Assembly (NCBI GenBank): GCA_033239005.1
Contig: BSQZ01000030.1
Location: 2,907,501-2,971,500, forward strand
Direction: 5' to 3'
Source of the DNA: Lamellibrachia satsuma
Lineage: Eukaryota; Annelida; Polychaeta; Sabellida; Siboglinidae
Length of the DNA stretch: 64,000 bases
How positions within the stretch are numbered: the first letter of the stretch is position 1; each line of letters opens with the position of its first letter. Positions 41,801 to 56,800 of the stretch are shown in pieces. Made by a program: the position numbers and the translations under genes. The notes under the pieces are model-generated. The model saw only the letters and a program-made list of their open reading frames with translations. It was not told the DNA's origin and ran no database searches.

Positions 41801-44800
41801 AGCAAGTAAACTTTTGTTGATGACCTATGCTCCCAGCAAGTAAACTTTTGTTGATGACCTATGCTCCCAGCAAGTAAACTTGTTGATGACCTATGCTCCC
41901 AGCAAGTAAACTTTTGTTGATGACCTATGCTCCCAGCAAGTAAACTTTTCTTGATGCCCTACGCTCCCAGCAAGTAAACTTTTGTTGATGACCTAAGCTC
42001 CCAGCAAGTAAACTTTTGTTGATGACCTATGCTCCCAAGTAAACTTTGTTGATGACCTAAGCTCCCAGCAAGTAAACTTTTGTTGATGACCTATGCTCCC
42101 AGCAAGTAAACTTGTTGATGACCTATGTTCCCAGCAAGTAAACTTTTGTTGATGACCTATGCTCCCAGCAAGTAAACGGGCCTAAGTATGAGGATATGAC
42201 ACGTCACTGACCTGCTGTGTACTGACCACTGGCCAGACATCCCTGTGAACTCATCTCGCCTATGAGTAGACAGCCCCGCTCCTGCGGCACACCAACCTGC
42301 ACAGGTCAGCACACACAGCATGTCAGAAATCTCACAGGAAATGTGTATTAGAAACATTCTGAATAATTAGAGTTAAACTTTATACAAATTCTCATAGAAT
42401 CGCACAAGTGTGGGTTTCGGTTATCAATTTCAGTTATTATTACACTGTAAAAAAGCAGTAAATAACAGAGAGGGGAGAGTTATAGAATACATAACATAAC
42501 TTTTTTATATTTTCAGTGTCAGATGAAAAAAAAAATTTCAATTTGAAGAGCAACTGAATATGGCTACAATATTAATTAACCCCAACGCTAGACTGACAGT
42601 TGATTGGCTGTAGAAATCAGCGATACACAGATGGAAACTGTCAACATTTCAGCATTGTTCCACCAGGCAACTAACCCAGCTTGTCCAGGACTCTATTTGA
42701 TTTGTCTGATCGGGCAAGTGTACGTACAGTCGGCTTGTCCAGGACTATATTTGATTTGCCTGATCGGGCAAGTGTACGTACAGTCAGCTTGTCCAGGACT
42801 ATATTTGATTTGTCTGATCGGGCAAGTGTACGTACAGTCGGCTTGTCCAGGACTATATTTGATTTGTCTGATCGGGCAAGTGTACGTACAGTCGGCTTGT
42901 CCAGGACTATATTTGATTTGTCTGATCGGGCAAGTGTACGTACAGTCGGCTTGTCCAGGACTATATTTGATTTGTCAGATTGGGCAAGTGTACGTACAGT
43001 CGGCTTGTCCAGGACTATATTTGATTTGTCTGATCGGGCAAGTGTACGTACAGTCGGCTTGTCCAGGACTATATTTGATTTGTCTGATCGGGCAAGTGTA
43101 CGTACAGTCGGCTTGTCCAAGACTATATTTGATTTGTCTGATCGGGCAAGTGTACGTACAGTCAGCTTGTCCAGGACTATATTTGATTTGCCTGATCGGG
43201 CAAGTGTACGTACAGTCAGCTTGTCCAGGACTATATTTGATTTGTCTGATCGGGCAAGTGTACGTACAGTCGGCTTGTCCAGGACTATATTTGATTTGTC
43301 TGATCGGGCAAGTGTTTGTACAGTCGGCTTGTCCAGGACTATATTTGATTTGCCTGATCGGGCAAGTGTACGTACAGTCAGCTTGTCCAGGACTATATTT
43401 GATTTGTCAGATTGGGCAAGTGTACGTACAGTCGGCTTGTCCAGGACTATATTTGATTTGTCTGATCGGGCAAGTGTACGTACAGTCGGCTTGTCCAGGA
43501 CTATATTTGATTTGTCTGATCGGGCAAGTGTACGTACAGTCGGCTTGTCCAGGACTATATTTGATTTGTCTGATCGGGCAAGTGTACGTACAGTCGGCTT
43601 GTCCAAGACTATATTTGATTTGTCTGATCGGGCAAGTGTTTGTACAGTCAGCTTGTCCAGGACTATATTTGATTTGCCTGATCGGGCAAGTGTACGTACA
43701 GTCAGCTTGTCCAGGACTATATTTGATTTGTCTGATCGGGCAAGTGTACGTACAGTCGGCTTGTCCAGGACTATATTTGATTTGCCTGATCGGGCAAGTG
43801 TACGTACAGTCGGCTTGTCCAGGACTATATTTGATTTGCCTGATCGGGCAAGTGTACATACAGTCGGCTTGTCCAGGACTATATTTGATTTGTCTGATCG
43901 GGCAAGTGTACGTACAGTCGGCTTGTCCAGGACTATATTTGATTTGTCTGATCGGGCAAGTGTTTGTACAGTCAGCTTGTCCAGGACTATATTTGATTTG
44001 TCTGATCGGGCAAGTGTTTGTACAGTCAGCTTGTCCAGGACTATATTTGATTTGTCTGATCGGGCAAGTGTACGTACAGTCGGCTTGTCCAGGACTATAT
44101 TTGATTTGTCTGATCGGGCAAGTGTACGTACAGTCGGCTTGTCCAGGACTATATTTGATTTGTCTGATCGGGCAAGTGTACGTACAGTCGGCTTGTCCAG
44201 GACTATATTTGATTTGTCTGATCGGGCAAGTGTTTGTACAGTCAGCTTGTCCAGGACTATATTTGATTTGTCTGATCGGGCAAGTGTACGTACAGTCGGC
44301 TTGTCCAGGACTATATTTGATTTGTCTGATCGGGCAAGTGTACGTACAGTCGGCTTGTCAGGACTATATTTGATTTGTCTGATCGGGCAAGTGTACGTAC
44401 AGTCGGCTTGTCCAGGACTATATTTGATTTGTCTGATCGGGCAAGTGTACGTACAGTCGGCTTGTCCAGGACTATATTTGATTTGTCTGATCGGGCAAGT
44501 GTACGTACAGTCGGCTTGTCCAGGACTATATTTGATTTGTCAGATCGGGCAAGTGTACGTACAGTCAGCTTGTCCAGGACTATATTTGATTTGTCTGATC
44601 GGGCAAGTGTTTGTACAGTCAGCTTGTCCAGGACTATATTTGATTTGCCTGATCGGGCAAGTGTACGTACAGTCGGCTTGTCCAGGACTATATTTGATTT
44701 GTCTGATCGGGCAAGTGTACGTACAGTCGGCTTGTCCAGGACTATATTTGATTTGTCTGATCGGGCAAGTGTACGTACAGTCGGCTTGTCCAAGACTATA

Positions 44801-47800
44801 TTTGATTTGTCTGATCGGGCAAGTGTTTGTACAGTCAGCTTGTCCAGGACTATATTTGATTTGTCTGATCGGGCAAGTGTACGTACAGTCAGCTTGTCCA
44901 GGACTATATTTGATTTGTCTGATCGGGCAAGTGTTTGTACAGTCAGCTTGTCCAGGACTATATTTGATTTGCCTGATCGGGCAAGTGTACGTACAGTCAG
45001 CTTCCCTGAGCAGACATTCCACTTGCCCGGGCAATCGGGCAGTGGTTAAAGTTGCACCCAACAGCTGCATCTGTCTTGTGCGATTACCTTGCTTAGACCA
45101 TGAATGACCCCAGGTCCCGGGACAACATGTGCGTTCACGATGTGCGCCCAGTCACAGATCCTGTACAGTCCGCCTGTATACTGCTTCAGTACCGTCTGAC
45201 CAATGTCAGCAAACTTCCTGCAAAACACAATCTTCAAATAAATCAAGCTGTAATCTAGTCGCAATGAACTAGTCACACGTGACAATATTGCCTCATGTAA
45301 ACACAGCTTTAGTGGTTTATGTCCACAAAGGAATAAGTTCCAAGAACTGCAGGAAGTGTCCAATCAATAAATTTTTTTCAAAATCAAAATGCCATAAACA
45401 CCTTGCAATCAAAATCATACCAACATATTATGAACTTAACGAAAATAACAGATGGAATTGTACAATGGCTGGCTTACTGACGTGCATGCCATGGTATAAT
45501 TACAAATATTGCTAATTATTACATTTGCCTTAACTGATAATGTGCAACATTAAATCTAAACTGGCATTGTTTCACAGAGAATATTTCACCTGAGCAGTTA
45601 CTTTACTTACATTTACAAGTTGTTCATAAAGGTATGGATACACTTAATAAGTATGTTAACAGTGTTAATTATAATTATAAAGGTATGGATACACTTAATA
45701 AGTACGTTAACAGTATTAATTATAATTATAAAGGTATGGATACACTTAATAAGTACGTTAACAGTGTTAATTATAATTATAAAGGTATGGATACACTTAA
45801 TAAGTACGTTAACAGTGTTAATTATAATTATAAAGGTATGGATACACTTAATAAGTACGTTAACAGTGTTAATTATAATTTACAAAAGTTTTATTCGGGG
45901 CACAATGAAAAACAAGAGAAGACACTGAACATGTTAGCATCAATATTTCAAAGAAGTCAAAGTGTTTCTTGTCTAGTAGAAGCTGTACATTAATTAAGAT
46001 AACTGTTCAGTTTAAGAAAACAAATGTTTTGATTGGTTGTCCAGATAAAACAAAGCAAGATGGTGATATTTTATTTTACGAAATAACACAGAACTTACTA
46101 CACATGGGAAAATGAAAACACTAACAATTTTGGTTGCTGTTTAAAATTAAATGTGATATGTATGCTCTAAGAGAATGTATGTAAAACATGCTACCTGTCT
46201 TCAAAGATAAGGAAGTTGTGTTTCTTAGCAGCAGCTTGGAGTCGAGTGATAAAGTCTTGGTTGAAGTCTTCAAGGATGTCGATGTGTGTCTTGAGTAGAC
46301 AGATGTAAGGCCCAATGCTCTCTGCCAGCTGTCAGAGGGGAAGCACCGTCAACATATCTCAACAGAAGGCTTTCCAAAGTGAACAATTCAACCAGGGGAG
46401 AAAATGTATTAGATATAGTTTTGTCATCACAAAAAGAATTAGTGGACAATGTAAAAATATTTGAACCATTGGGTAATAGTGACCATAATCAAATACATTT
46501 TGACATCAATGTAAAATCAGAAAGTAAAAATAAGAAAACGTACAAGAGAAACTTCCACAAAGGTAACTACAAAGATATGAGAAAATATTTAGCACAGCTA
46601 GATTGGAATAACATGCTGATGAATAAGACCGCAATTGAATGTTGGAATATTCTAAAATATGAAATTGAGAGTATCATCAATAAATTTGTTTCCTTCCGAA
46701 AACAAGGAAAACGGTGTAGAAAGAAACACTTGTCAAAAGAGGCTATTAGAAAAATAATGCTAAAACAAACTATGTGGAGGGTTTATAGGCGTACCAGAAA
46801 GGAAGAAGACTATGCAAAATACAAAGAGGCACTTAATGCAGCTACAACTGAAATCAGACAATCTAAAAGAAGCTATGAGCAAAAACTGGCATGTAACATA
46901 AAAAATGACAGCAAGAGTTTTTATGCATATGTCAGGAGTAAACAAAACGTACAAGACAAGGTTGGACCTCTAGAAGACAGTGCTGGAAATATAATATCAC
47001 AGGGGTTTTTAATGGCGGAAGACCTAAATGGTTACTTCAGTTCAGTGTTTACCAAAGAAGATATTAGTTCATTACCAGTTGCTGATGCTAAATTTCAGGG
47101 GGCTAAATCTGAATATTTAGGACCGTTAGTTGTAACTCCAGAATTGGTAGCTAAGAAAATAAAGGCAATGAAGGATAACAAATCACCGGGAGTGGATGGG
47201 ATTCCTCCAAAATTACTAATGGAAACAGTAGATCAAATCAGTATACCACTTGCAAGAGTATTCAACTTGTCATTAAAAGAGGGAGTTGTTCCGTTTGAAT
47301 GGAAAGAAGCAAACATCATACCATTATTTAAAAAGGGTTCGAGAAATAAGTCAGAGAATTACAGACCAGTGAGTTTAACGTCAGTGATTTGTAAATTATT
47401 AGAAAGGTTAATTAAAGACCATATGGTGGACTTCCTCATTAAGCATAAATTATTAAATTCATCTCAACATGGATTCCTTAAAGCGAGGTCATGCTTAACA
47501 AATATGTTATGTTTTTTGGAAGAAATCACTAAGTGGATAGACGTGGGATCACCAGTAGATATTATCTACTTAGATTTTCAAAAAGCTTTTGACAAAGTGC
47601 CACATCAAAGATTGCTACTTAAATTAAAAGCCCATGGTATCGGGGATAGCATAACTGACTGGATAGAACAATGGCTGACTGACAGAAGACAACGAGTTGT
47701 AGTAGATGGAGAAGTTTCAAATTGGAAATCGGTTTTGAGTGGGGTACCTCAAGGATCAGTATTAGGACCTATATTATTCTTAATTTATATCAATGACTTG

Positions 47801-50800
47801 GACGACAGTATAACAAGTAACGTACTGAAATTTGCGGATGACACAAAACTGTTTAGAAAGGTTAATACTGATGGTGATAAACAACATTTACAAAACGATC
47901 TAGACAGATTAGTGAAATGGTCTGAGAAATGGCACATACTATTCAATTTTGGGAAATGTAAATGCCTACATACAGGACATGGGAACTTGAATGTAAACTA
48001 TAAAATGGGAGATACTGTTCTGGGTACTACTGTAAAAGAAAAGGACTTAGGAGTTACAATAAGCGCTGATATGAAAGTTTCAGAGCAGTGTGGTATTGCA
48101 GATTCAAAGGGTAATCAAATTCTTGGATTGATTAGAAGAAGCATAACATACAAGGGAAAAAAGTTAATTATACCTCTTTATAAAGCAATAGTTAGACCTC
48201 ATTTAGAATACTGTATACAAGCATGGAGACCATATCGTAAGAAGGATATAGATACGCTTGAACGCATACAAAGGAGAGCAACTAAAATGATTCCAGAACT
48301 TAGAGACCTTAGTTATGAAGAACGCCTGAAAGAATGTGGTTTAACAACTCTAGAGACAAGGAGGTTAAGAGGAGATCAGATTGAAGTTTTTAAGATATTG
48401 AATGGGTATGAAAATATTGATAGAAATATGTTTTTCTCACTCAAGAAGGATAGCAGAACTAGAGGACATGAGGTAAAATTAGTAAAGGATCAATGTAGAT
48501 TGGACATCAGGAAGCACTCGTTCTCACAGAGGACAATAAATGAATGGAACAAATTGTCTACAGATTGTGTAACTGCTAGCAGCGTGAATATGTTTAAAAA
48601 CAAGGTTGACACATATATCAGGAGGGCGGGTTATAAGTAGGTGAACATTGTTGGACTCTCGATAAGCCAATGGCTTCCTTGTCCACTTGCCATCTGGGCC
48701 TTTGGCTTGGATGGCAAATCTTGTTAAATCTTGTTAAATAGTCCAAGTAATATGTAGTGTGTGAATAGTCTAAGTAATATGTAGTGTCTGAATAGTCTAA
48801 GTAATATGTAGTGTGTCAATAGTCTAAGTAATATGTAGTGTGTGAATAGTCTAAGTAATATGTTGTGCGTGAACAGACTAAGTAATATGCGCAGTCGGTT
48901 TAATAAAAGAGTGTGCTTTTCTTTAAATTATATCAAGAGTTTACTTTGATCGTTTGATCAGGTAACTTGCACCAGTAGGAATAACTTTGTCATAGTATAT
49001 GGAGGGGCGGAGCAATTTTTGCAACAAATTTAGTTTTTTAATAGTTTGCCCGATAATTTCATCAAAATTAAATAATACATTTGCACAAACTAGCTACCAC
49101 ATCGTAGTGAATACTATATAGGTTTGATTTTCCACGAAAGATTCTAGAATGCAAAGAGCACAGAACTGAATTGCGGCAGCACGTTTGATGATAAAGTTAC
49201 TATCCCTATCTTCATACTGTAGATGTATAAAACAGTTATGAGTGTGTTGTTTGTGCCACTGACTCTTACCTGTAGCAGACGTGTAGAACTGGTCACATCC
49301 ACGGAGAAAGCAAGGTTGCTTCGCTTCTCGTGCATGATTGTGAGGAGATTCTTTGCAACAGAATTGGTGCACAGTGCTGCCCTCTCTTGATAAGTCAGCA
49401 TCTGGAGACATCATTCAAAACATCAGTGATGCTAAGTATCAATTTAGAAGACCGATTTAATGTGTATGATACACGTAACTGTTGGAGGTTACATGTTATA
49501 GGGCACTACTATGTATGAGTTTACATAGTATGTGTTAGTATAATAACAAAATGAATATGTTCAATTCATTTTTAAATTTGTTCATTACAATTCCTTATTT
49601 CCAAATGAAAATTGAAACATACAACATACACACATTACAAATGTCAGTAATTCAAACGGAAAGGAAGAATGCAGAAGTGTATTACGTATTAATAATTTTC
49701 CCCCAATGTCAAATTAACATGTACATATTAATAGTAAACATAAATTTATAGTATATTGTTAGCAAATAAAGAATAACTGAAACCCATTTATACTTCCAAA
49801 TATTCTATATTGCATAACAATTTAATTAAGGAATTGGTACTCTTCAAGAGTGGTTCAAGGTCAAAACCGGAGTGATGTAAAAACAGGTGATGTAATGTCT
49901 GGATTTATCTTCTTGACTGATGTGGACTGGATAATGCGAAACACAACAGCAGGAAATAAAACAGGGATAAGATGGAACTTCACGTCAAAACTAGAGGACC
50001 TGGACTTTGCTGATGACATAGCACTCATGTCATCATGCTACACACACAGGCAAACAAAGACAACTGAATCAATTTGCAGCAAGGACAGGACTAAGAATAA
50101 ATAAAAAGAAAACTCAAGTGTTGAGGATAAACAGCAAGTGCAAAAACAGAATACTAATGATCAAGAACTAAAGGAAGTGGACACGTATAACTACCTGGGT
50201 GCTAACGTTAGTAAGCAAGGAGGAGGCGGTGATGACATTATTAACAGAATTCATAAAGCTAGGGGTATCCTTCATGAAGTTAAAGCAAATATGGAATTCA
50301 AATATGTGCACATTGCGATCTAAATTGAGGCTTTTTAACACACTTGTTAAACCAGTGTAGTTGTATGGAAATGAAACACGGAAAAAAACGAAGGAGACAA
50401 CAGAAAGTTAGACACATTTTTGTCAAGTGCTTAAGATGAATCCTACAAATTCGATGGCCATACATTGTATCAAATTAAGATATTCTTGCATAAAAAAATT
50501 GAAGACAATCAGCACCGAGGTCAAATTAAGAAGATGGAAATGGGCAGGACATAATATACTATGAATGGACAAGAACAACAAATGTGAGACGGCGTTGACC
50601 TGGACGCCTGAAGGTAGAAGAAAGGTTGGTTGACCAAAGACAACATGGCAATCAACTGTTGAAAATGAAAGATGTATACTGGGGTGGAACTGTTGGAACG
50701 AAGTCAGACGTGTAGCAGCTGACAGAGCGAGTTGGAGTAGATGCACTTCGGCCTTATGGGCCTCTGGGCCCAAAGAGGATGGCTGAGGTGACGTGACTCT

Positions 50801-53800
50801 TCAAGAAAGTACTTTTTATATCGTTTTTTGGATTCTGGATAGTAACAACTTATTATATAATTGTTTATAAAGCAAAACACAAGTCATGGTTTCGACCTAG
50901 GAAAACCTTGTTGAATACACAACATCTTAATTTCATGGGTGGTGCCATACTGTTAGACAACCCTGTATCATGAGTATGGTAGTCTACCAGATGAAAATAT
51001 AAAAAAATTGTATACACCTATTCCTATAATTGCTAATAGAACATGGCCATGATATTTGTAGGTGTGGGTCCAATTATACAGAATTATATCAATTACAATT
51101 ACATTTAATTTATTTCAATTACACTCATAATTTTCCAAATCAATTACAATTACACTGCTTCAATTTCAATTACAATTATATTATACGGAACCAAATATAT
51201 TCAGCATTTATTACTTATGTATTTTTGTACGTTTTGCTGAATTTCAATATTTTGTACACAATCAATAAAGAAATATAATGTTAATGTTTGTACATTTTGT
51301 TGAATTGTGACTTTGAATTATAGTAAATAAAAAGAGCCATTTAAAACATATTTTTATTATATAAAAATACAGTACAGTATCCAGACATAATCCTACAAGA
51401 CATATTCCTTACAGACAAAATCACACAATATGAAAAGTGAACAAAATCCCACAGGACAAAATACAACAATGTAAAAATTTGACAAAATCCCACAGGCCGT
51501 AATACAATATTTATTTGTAGTTCTTCTCTAAACATCCTTTCCAGTTTTGCAGACATTTATCAGTGTGCATTTCTTACATTTTTCTTCGGAAAATACTAGT
51601 AATAGAGTATGATGTGTTTACTTTGAGGTTGTAGCTCCTGCTCTAAGCTAACATTCTTAATTGGTCTGCCTTTTGTTTTGTGTTGGGAATGGGGAGAGAG
51701 GCCATATAAACGGTCCTTGCCACCAGACCTGTCTCCAATCCAACACAACATAAGGGGAGTTGGCTTGCTAACTCTGCAATGTTTCACTGAGCTGATATTT
51801 TCTGAAGCTATATCAGGCTACAGGTCTTTCCATGTTGTTTGAATACCAGCTTAGTCTTTGTCTGACAATGTTATGTGCATTGTTTATTGCTTTCGGCCTG
51901 TTACCAACTTATTGAAAAGGCTAATCGCTAAGGCTACCCACCACTAGCACATGGACCAGTACCCATCACTAGCACCATGGACCAGTACCCACCACTAGCA
52001 CCATGGACCAGTACCCACCACTAGCACCAAGGACCAGTACCCACCACTAGCACCAAGGACCAGTACCCACCACTAGCACCATGGACCAATACCCACCACT
52101 AGCACCATGGACCAGTACCCACCACTAGCACCATGGACCAGTACCCACCACTAGCACCATGGACCAGTACCCACCACTAGCACCATGGACCAGTACCCAC
52201 CACTAGCACCAAGGACCAGTACCCACCACTAGCACCATGGACCAGCACCCACCATTAACACCATGGACCAGTACCCACCACTAGCACCATGGACCAGTAC
52301 CCACCACTAGCTCCATGGACCAGTACCCACCACTACCTCCACATGGACCAGTACCCACCACCAGCACCATGGACCAGCACCCACCATTAACACCATGGAC
52401 CAGCACCCACCACTAGCACCATGGACCAGTACCCACCACTAGCACCATGGACCAGCACCCACCACTAGCACCACGGACCAGTACCCACCACTAGCACCAT
52501 GGACTAGTACCCACCACTAGCACCATGGACCAGCACCCACCATTAACACCATGGACCAGTACCCACCACTAGCACCATGGACCAGTACCCACCACTAGCA
52601 CCATGGACCAGCACCCACCATTAAAACCATGGACCAGCACCCACCACTAGCACCATGGACCAGTACCCACCACTAGCACCACGGACCAGTACCCACCACT
52701 AGCACCATGGACCAGTACCCACCACTAGCACCACGGACCAGCACCCACCATTAACACCATGGACCAGCACCCACCACTAGCACCATGGACCAGTACCCAC
52801 CATTAACACCATGGACCAGTACCCACCACTAGCACCATGGACCAGTACCCACCACTAGCACCATGGACCAGTACCCACCACTAGCACCATGGACCAGCAC
52901 CCACCATTAACACCATGGACCAGTACCCACCACTAGCACCATGGACCAGTACCCACCACTAGCACCATGGACCAGTACCCACCACTACCTCCACACGGAC
53001 CAGTACCCACCACCAGCACCATGGACCAGCACCCACCATTAACACCATGGACCAGTACCCACCACTAGCACCATGGACTAGTACCCACCACTAGCACCAT
53101 GGACTAGTACCCACCACTAGCACCATGGACCAGTACCCACCACTAGCACCATGGACCAGTACCCACCACTAGCACCATGGACCAGTACCCACCACTAGCA
53201 CCATGGACCAGCACCCACCATTAACACCATGGACCAGCACCCACCACTAGCACCATGGACCAGTACCCACCACTAGCACCACGGACCAGTACCCACCACT
53301 AGCACCATGGACCAGTACCCACCACTAGCACCATGGACCAGCACCCACCATTAACACCATGGACCAGCACCCACCACTAGCACCATGGACTAGTACCCAC
53401 CATTAACACCATGGACCAGTACCCACCACTAGCACCATGGACCAGTACCCACCACTAGCACCATGGACCAGTACCCACCACTAGCACCATGGACCAGTAC
53501 CCACCACTAGCACCATGGACTAGTACCCACCATTAACACCATGGACCAGTACCCACCACTAGCACCAAGGACCAGTACCCACCACTAGCACCACGGACCA
53601 GTACCCACCACTAGCACCATGGACCAGCACCCACCATTAACACCATGGACCAGTACCCACCACTAGCACCATGGACTAGTACCCACCACTAGCACCATGG
53701 ACTAGTACCCACCACTAGCACCATGGACCAGTACCCACCACTAGCACCATGGACCAGTACCCACCACTAGCACCATGGACCAGTACCCACCACTAGCACC

Positions 53801-56800
53801 ATGGACCAGTACCCACCAGACAGTGAATACTACAACTTAAATATAAATATATCAGCAGGTGTTATTATTAGTCTTGATTTTCAACTCATGTGAGACTTAA
53901 ATTATATTTTTATTGACAGTTTGTTCAGGTTTTTTGTGATATGAAGCGTACTGTAATTGAAGAAATTTTCAATTATGCAAAATATAACAATTACAATTAC
54001 AGCAAAATTTCGAAACCATAATCAATTACAATTACACAATTTTGCTGTAATCAAGTATAATTACATAATTGGACCCAGCCCTGGTTATTTGCATCCAAAC
54101 TCAACTTATGTAACATACATTGGCCTTTGTTTAGTAAACTAGACTTCTTTCTGGCAAAATAACACATTTCTTTGAGACAGCATGTTGGGAGATAGTGGGG
54201 TCTGTATCTGTGATGACCAGATGGGGTTTAACATTATATTCATTATTTTCATGGTTTCAGATATATGAACATGTTTACTTCTCTGTTAACATGTTGTGTG
54301 TTAATGTGGCAATTTTCATCATGAAAGACACGAGACAAACTAGAGTGCAAAGTGCAACATATGCTTGAATCAATCTGCTAAACGATCAGCCATCAGTGGC
54401 GTATGATTGTGGTCACTGAACTTTATCATAGCTGCGATCAGACCTTTTTTGACTTGACATTTTGTAAAGCCGTCTAAATCAATATAAAATTTTTCATTGC
54501 TAAACCAGCCAATATAATTTCTATTCTGATTTATCAGGCAACGAAACATACCTACATCAAACAAAAAAGGTTTTATTGGAAATCTGCCTAGTATCAAAGG
54601 TATTTGTGCTTCGACCACAATGAGTTTGTCAATCGATTTTATACTTGTGATGAACACAAGAAAATATGTACGTCATTGCGATTTTTCCATTTCAAGAAAA
54701 TCTGTATTTGATATATGAAGTTTGTCTGATGTGACAGGGCTGAGCACCTTACGTTAAGAACCTACTGGAAACCTATCTATTTAGATGTGCATACTTCTAT
54801 TGAGGAATTACTGTGAATGAGAACACTTTTTATGAACAAGTATTTTATTTATTTATTATAATTATTTGTTATAATTATTAAATAATTTTTTTTTAATATA
54901 TATATTTTAACTATATTATATATTTATCATTTTTCTGGTTGCATAAGGGTGATTCTTCAGTAAATGTGCATTTCATTTCCCAGCCTAACGTCACTGTTCT
55001 GTTCCTACCAAAATGCTGTTTTATATGTACAATTTCATAACAAGATAACATGTGACATCATTTGTTCCATTCCACCGACGTCCTGAGTTTACCCAGGTTT
55101 GACCCCTGCACTCCCTTTCTTTACTCATAACAAGGTGCTGGTCCACGATATATGGCACTTTACAAAGTTTAGTAGTAATAAAAAATAAATACCTTCTTGA
55201 GTTTCTTGCATGGCTGTTGTCCATTGTCCTCAGACAGTTCATTGGGAGTAATTTGTGGTACTTTCACTTGGCTTGCACTTGAGATGAACTTTCTCACATT
55301 GGCTGCTGTCTCTGTGTCAATTCGACCGGCTTCATATAAGATGTCCAACAACTGACTGACACCACACAGACTGAAACATCAACATCACACTCAATAAAAT
55401 TACAAGTCAGTTAAAATAACAAACACAGTTTTCAATAGTACCTAGTACCCACCCAAAATGTCACGTCATAGACTCCGCGTGTGTGTAAATGGAATGCATT
55501 GTGGGATCGATTGTCGATGGAAGTACAACTTGTACTCCAAATTAGAGAGTTAGAAAGAATCGAAGAATACATCGTACCAACAATAGCACTTACTGATATT
55601 AAACATAAATCACAACGCTAGCATTGGAAAGAAAAATCAACTGATCTGACGTTTGAATAACTTCGAACGCGATTGAGCATGAGTTGGCATAGATATGTGA
55701 TTGTTTCATTGTACGGCAAATGATTCACACAAATTACATGCCGTACTTCCGTTGAAAAATTTATGCAATTTCATCTTTACGTGTTTTATTATGCACCAGA
55801 GGCGCCACAGGTTATTCCACGTAGCATCTATTGTGTGGCCAGAATACTTGAAACAAGTCATTTGGTGTTTGAGGAGAGCACAAACTTTGTTAGTTGACAA
55901 CAGCACTTGTTGCATGTGTCGACACTAATGTTACCTGTTGATGGGAGGTTGGGAGCTTATACATAGTTTATCAGTAACCATTAAACAGTTCATGAGCAAC
56001 AATGACCGAGGACCTGCAAGGGAGGTAGATGAGTCTTACCTGTACACGAAGCTTATACATAGTTTATCAGTAACCATTAAACAGTTGATGAGCAACAATG
56101 GCCGAGGACCTGCGAGGGAGGTAGATGAGTCTTACCTGTACACGGAGCTTATACATAGTTTATCAGTAACCATTAAACAGTTGATGAGCTACAATGGCCG
56201 AGGACCTGCGAGGGAGGTAGATGAGTCTTACCTGTACACGAAGCTTATGCATAGTTTATCAGTAACCATTAAACAGTTCATGAGCAACAATGACCGAGGA
56301 CCTGCAAGGGAGGTAGATGAGTCTTACCTGTACACGAAGCTTATACATAGTTTATCAGTAACCATTAAACAGTTGATGAGCAACAATGACCGAGGACCTG
56401 CAAGGGAGGTAGATGAGTCTTACCTGTACACGGAGCTTATACATAGTTTATCAGTAACCATTAAACAGTTGATGAGCTACAATGGCCGAGGACCTGCGAG
56501 GGAGGTAGATGAGTCTTACCTGTACACGAAGCTTATGCATAGTTTATCAGTAACCATTAAACAGTTGATGAGCAACAATGACCGAGGACCTGCAAGGGAG
56601 GTAGATGAGTCTTACCTGTACACGAAGCTTATGCATAGTTTATCAGTAACCATTAAACAGTTGATGAGCAACAATGACCGAGGACCTGCAAGGGAGGTAG
56701 ATGAGTCTTACCTGTACACGAAGCTTATGCATAGTTTATCAGTAACCATTAAACAGTTGATGAGCAACAATGACCGAGGACCTGCAAGGGAGGTAGATGA

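Noticed and set aside
42604..45107. Open frames of 589 and 808 codons on plus and 311 on minus
   Set aside because: They are read-throughs of a 54-bp satellite whose length is a multiple of three; several frames are open at once and UMPS exons flank the array on the other strand.
55701..55928. Small gene in UMPS intron 4
   Set aside because: 75-codon frame with no conserved block or matching splice context.
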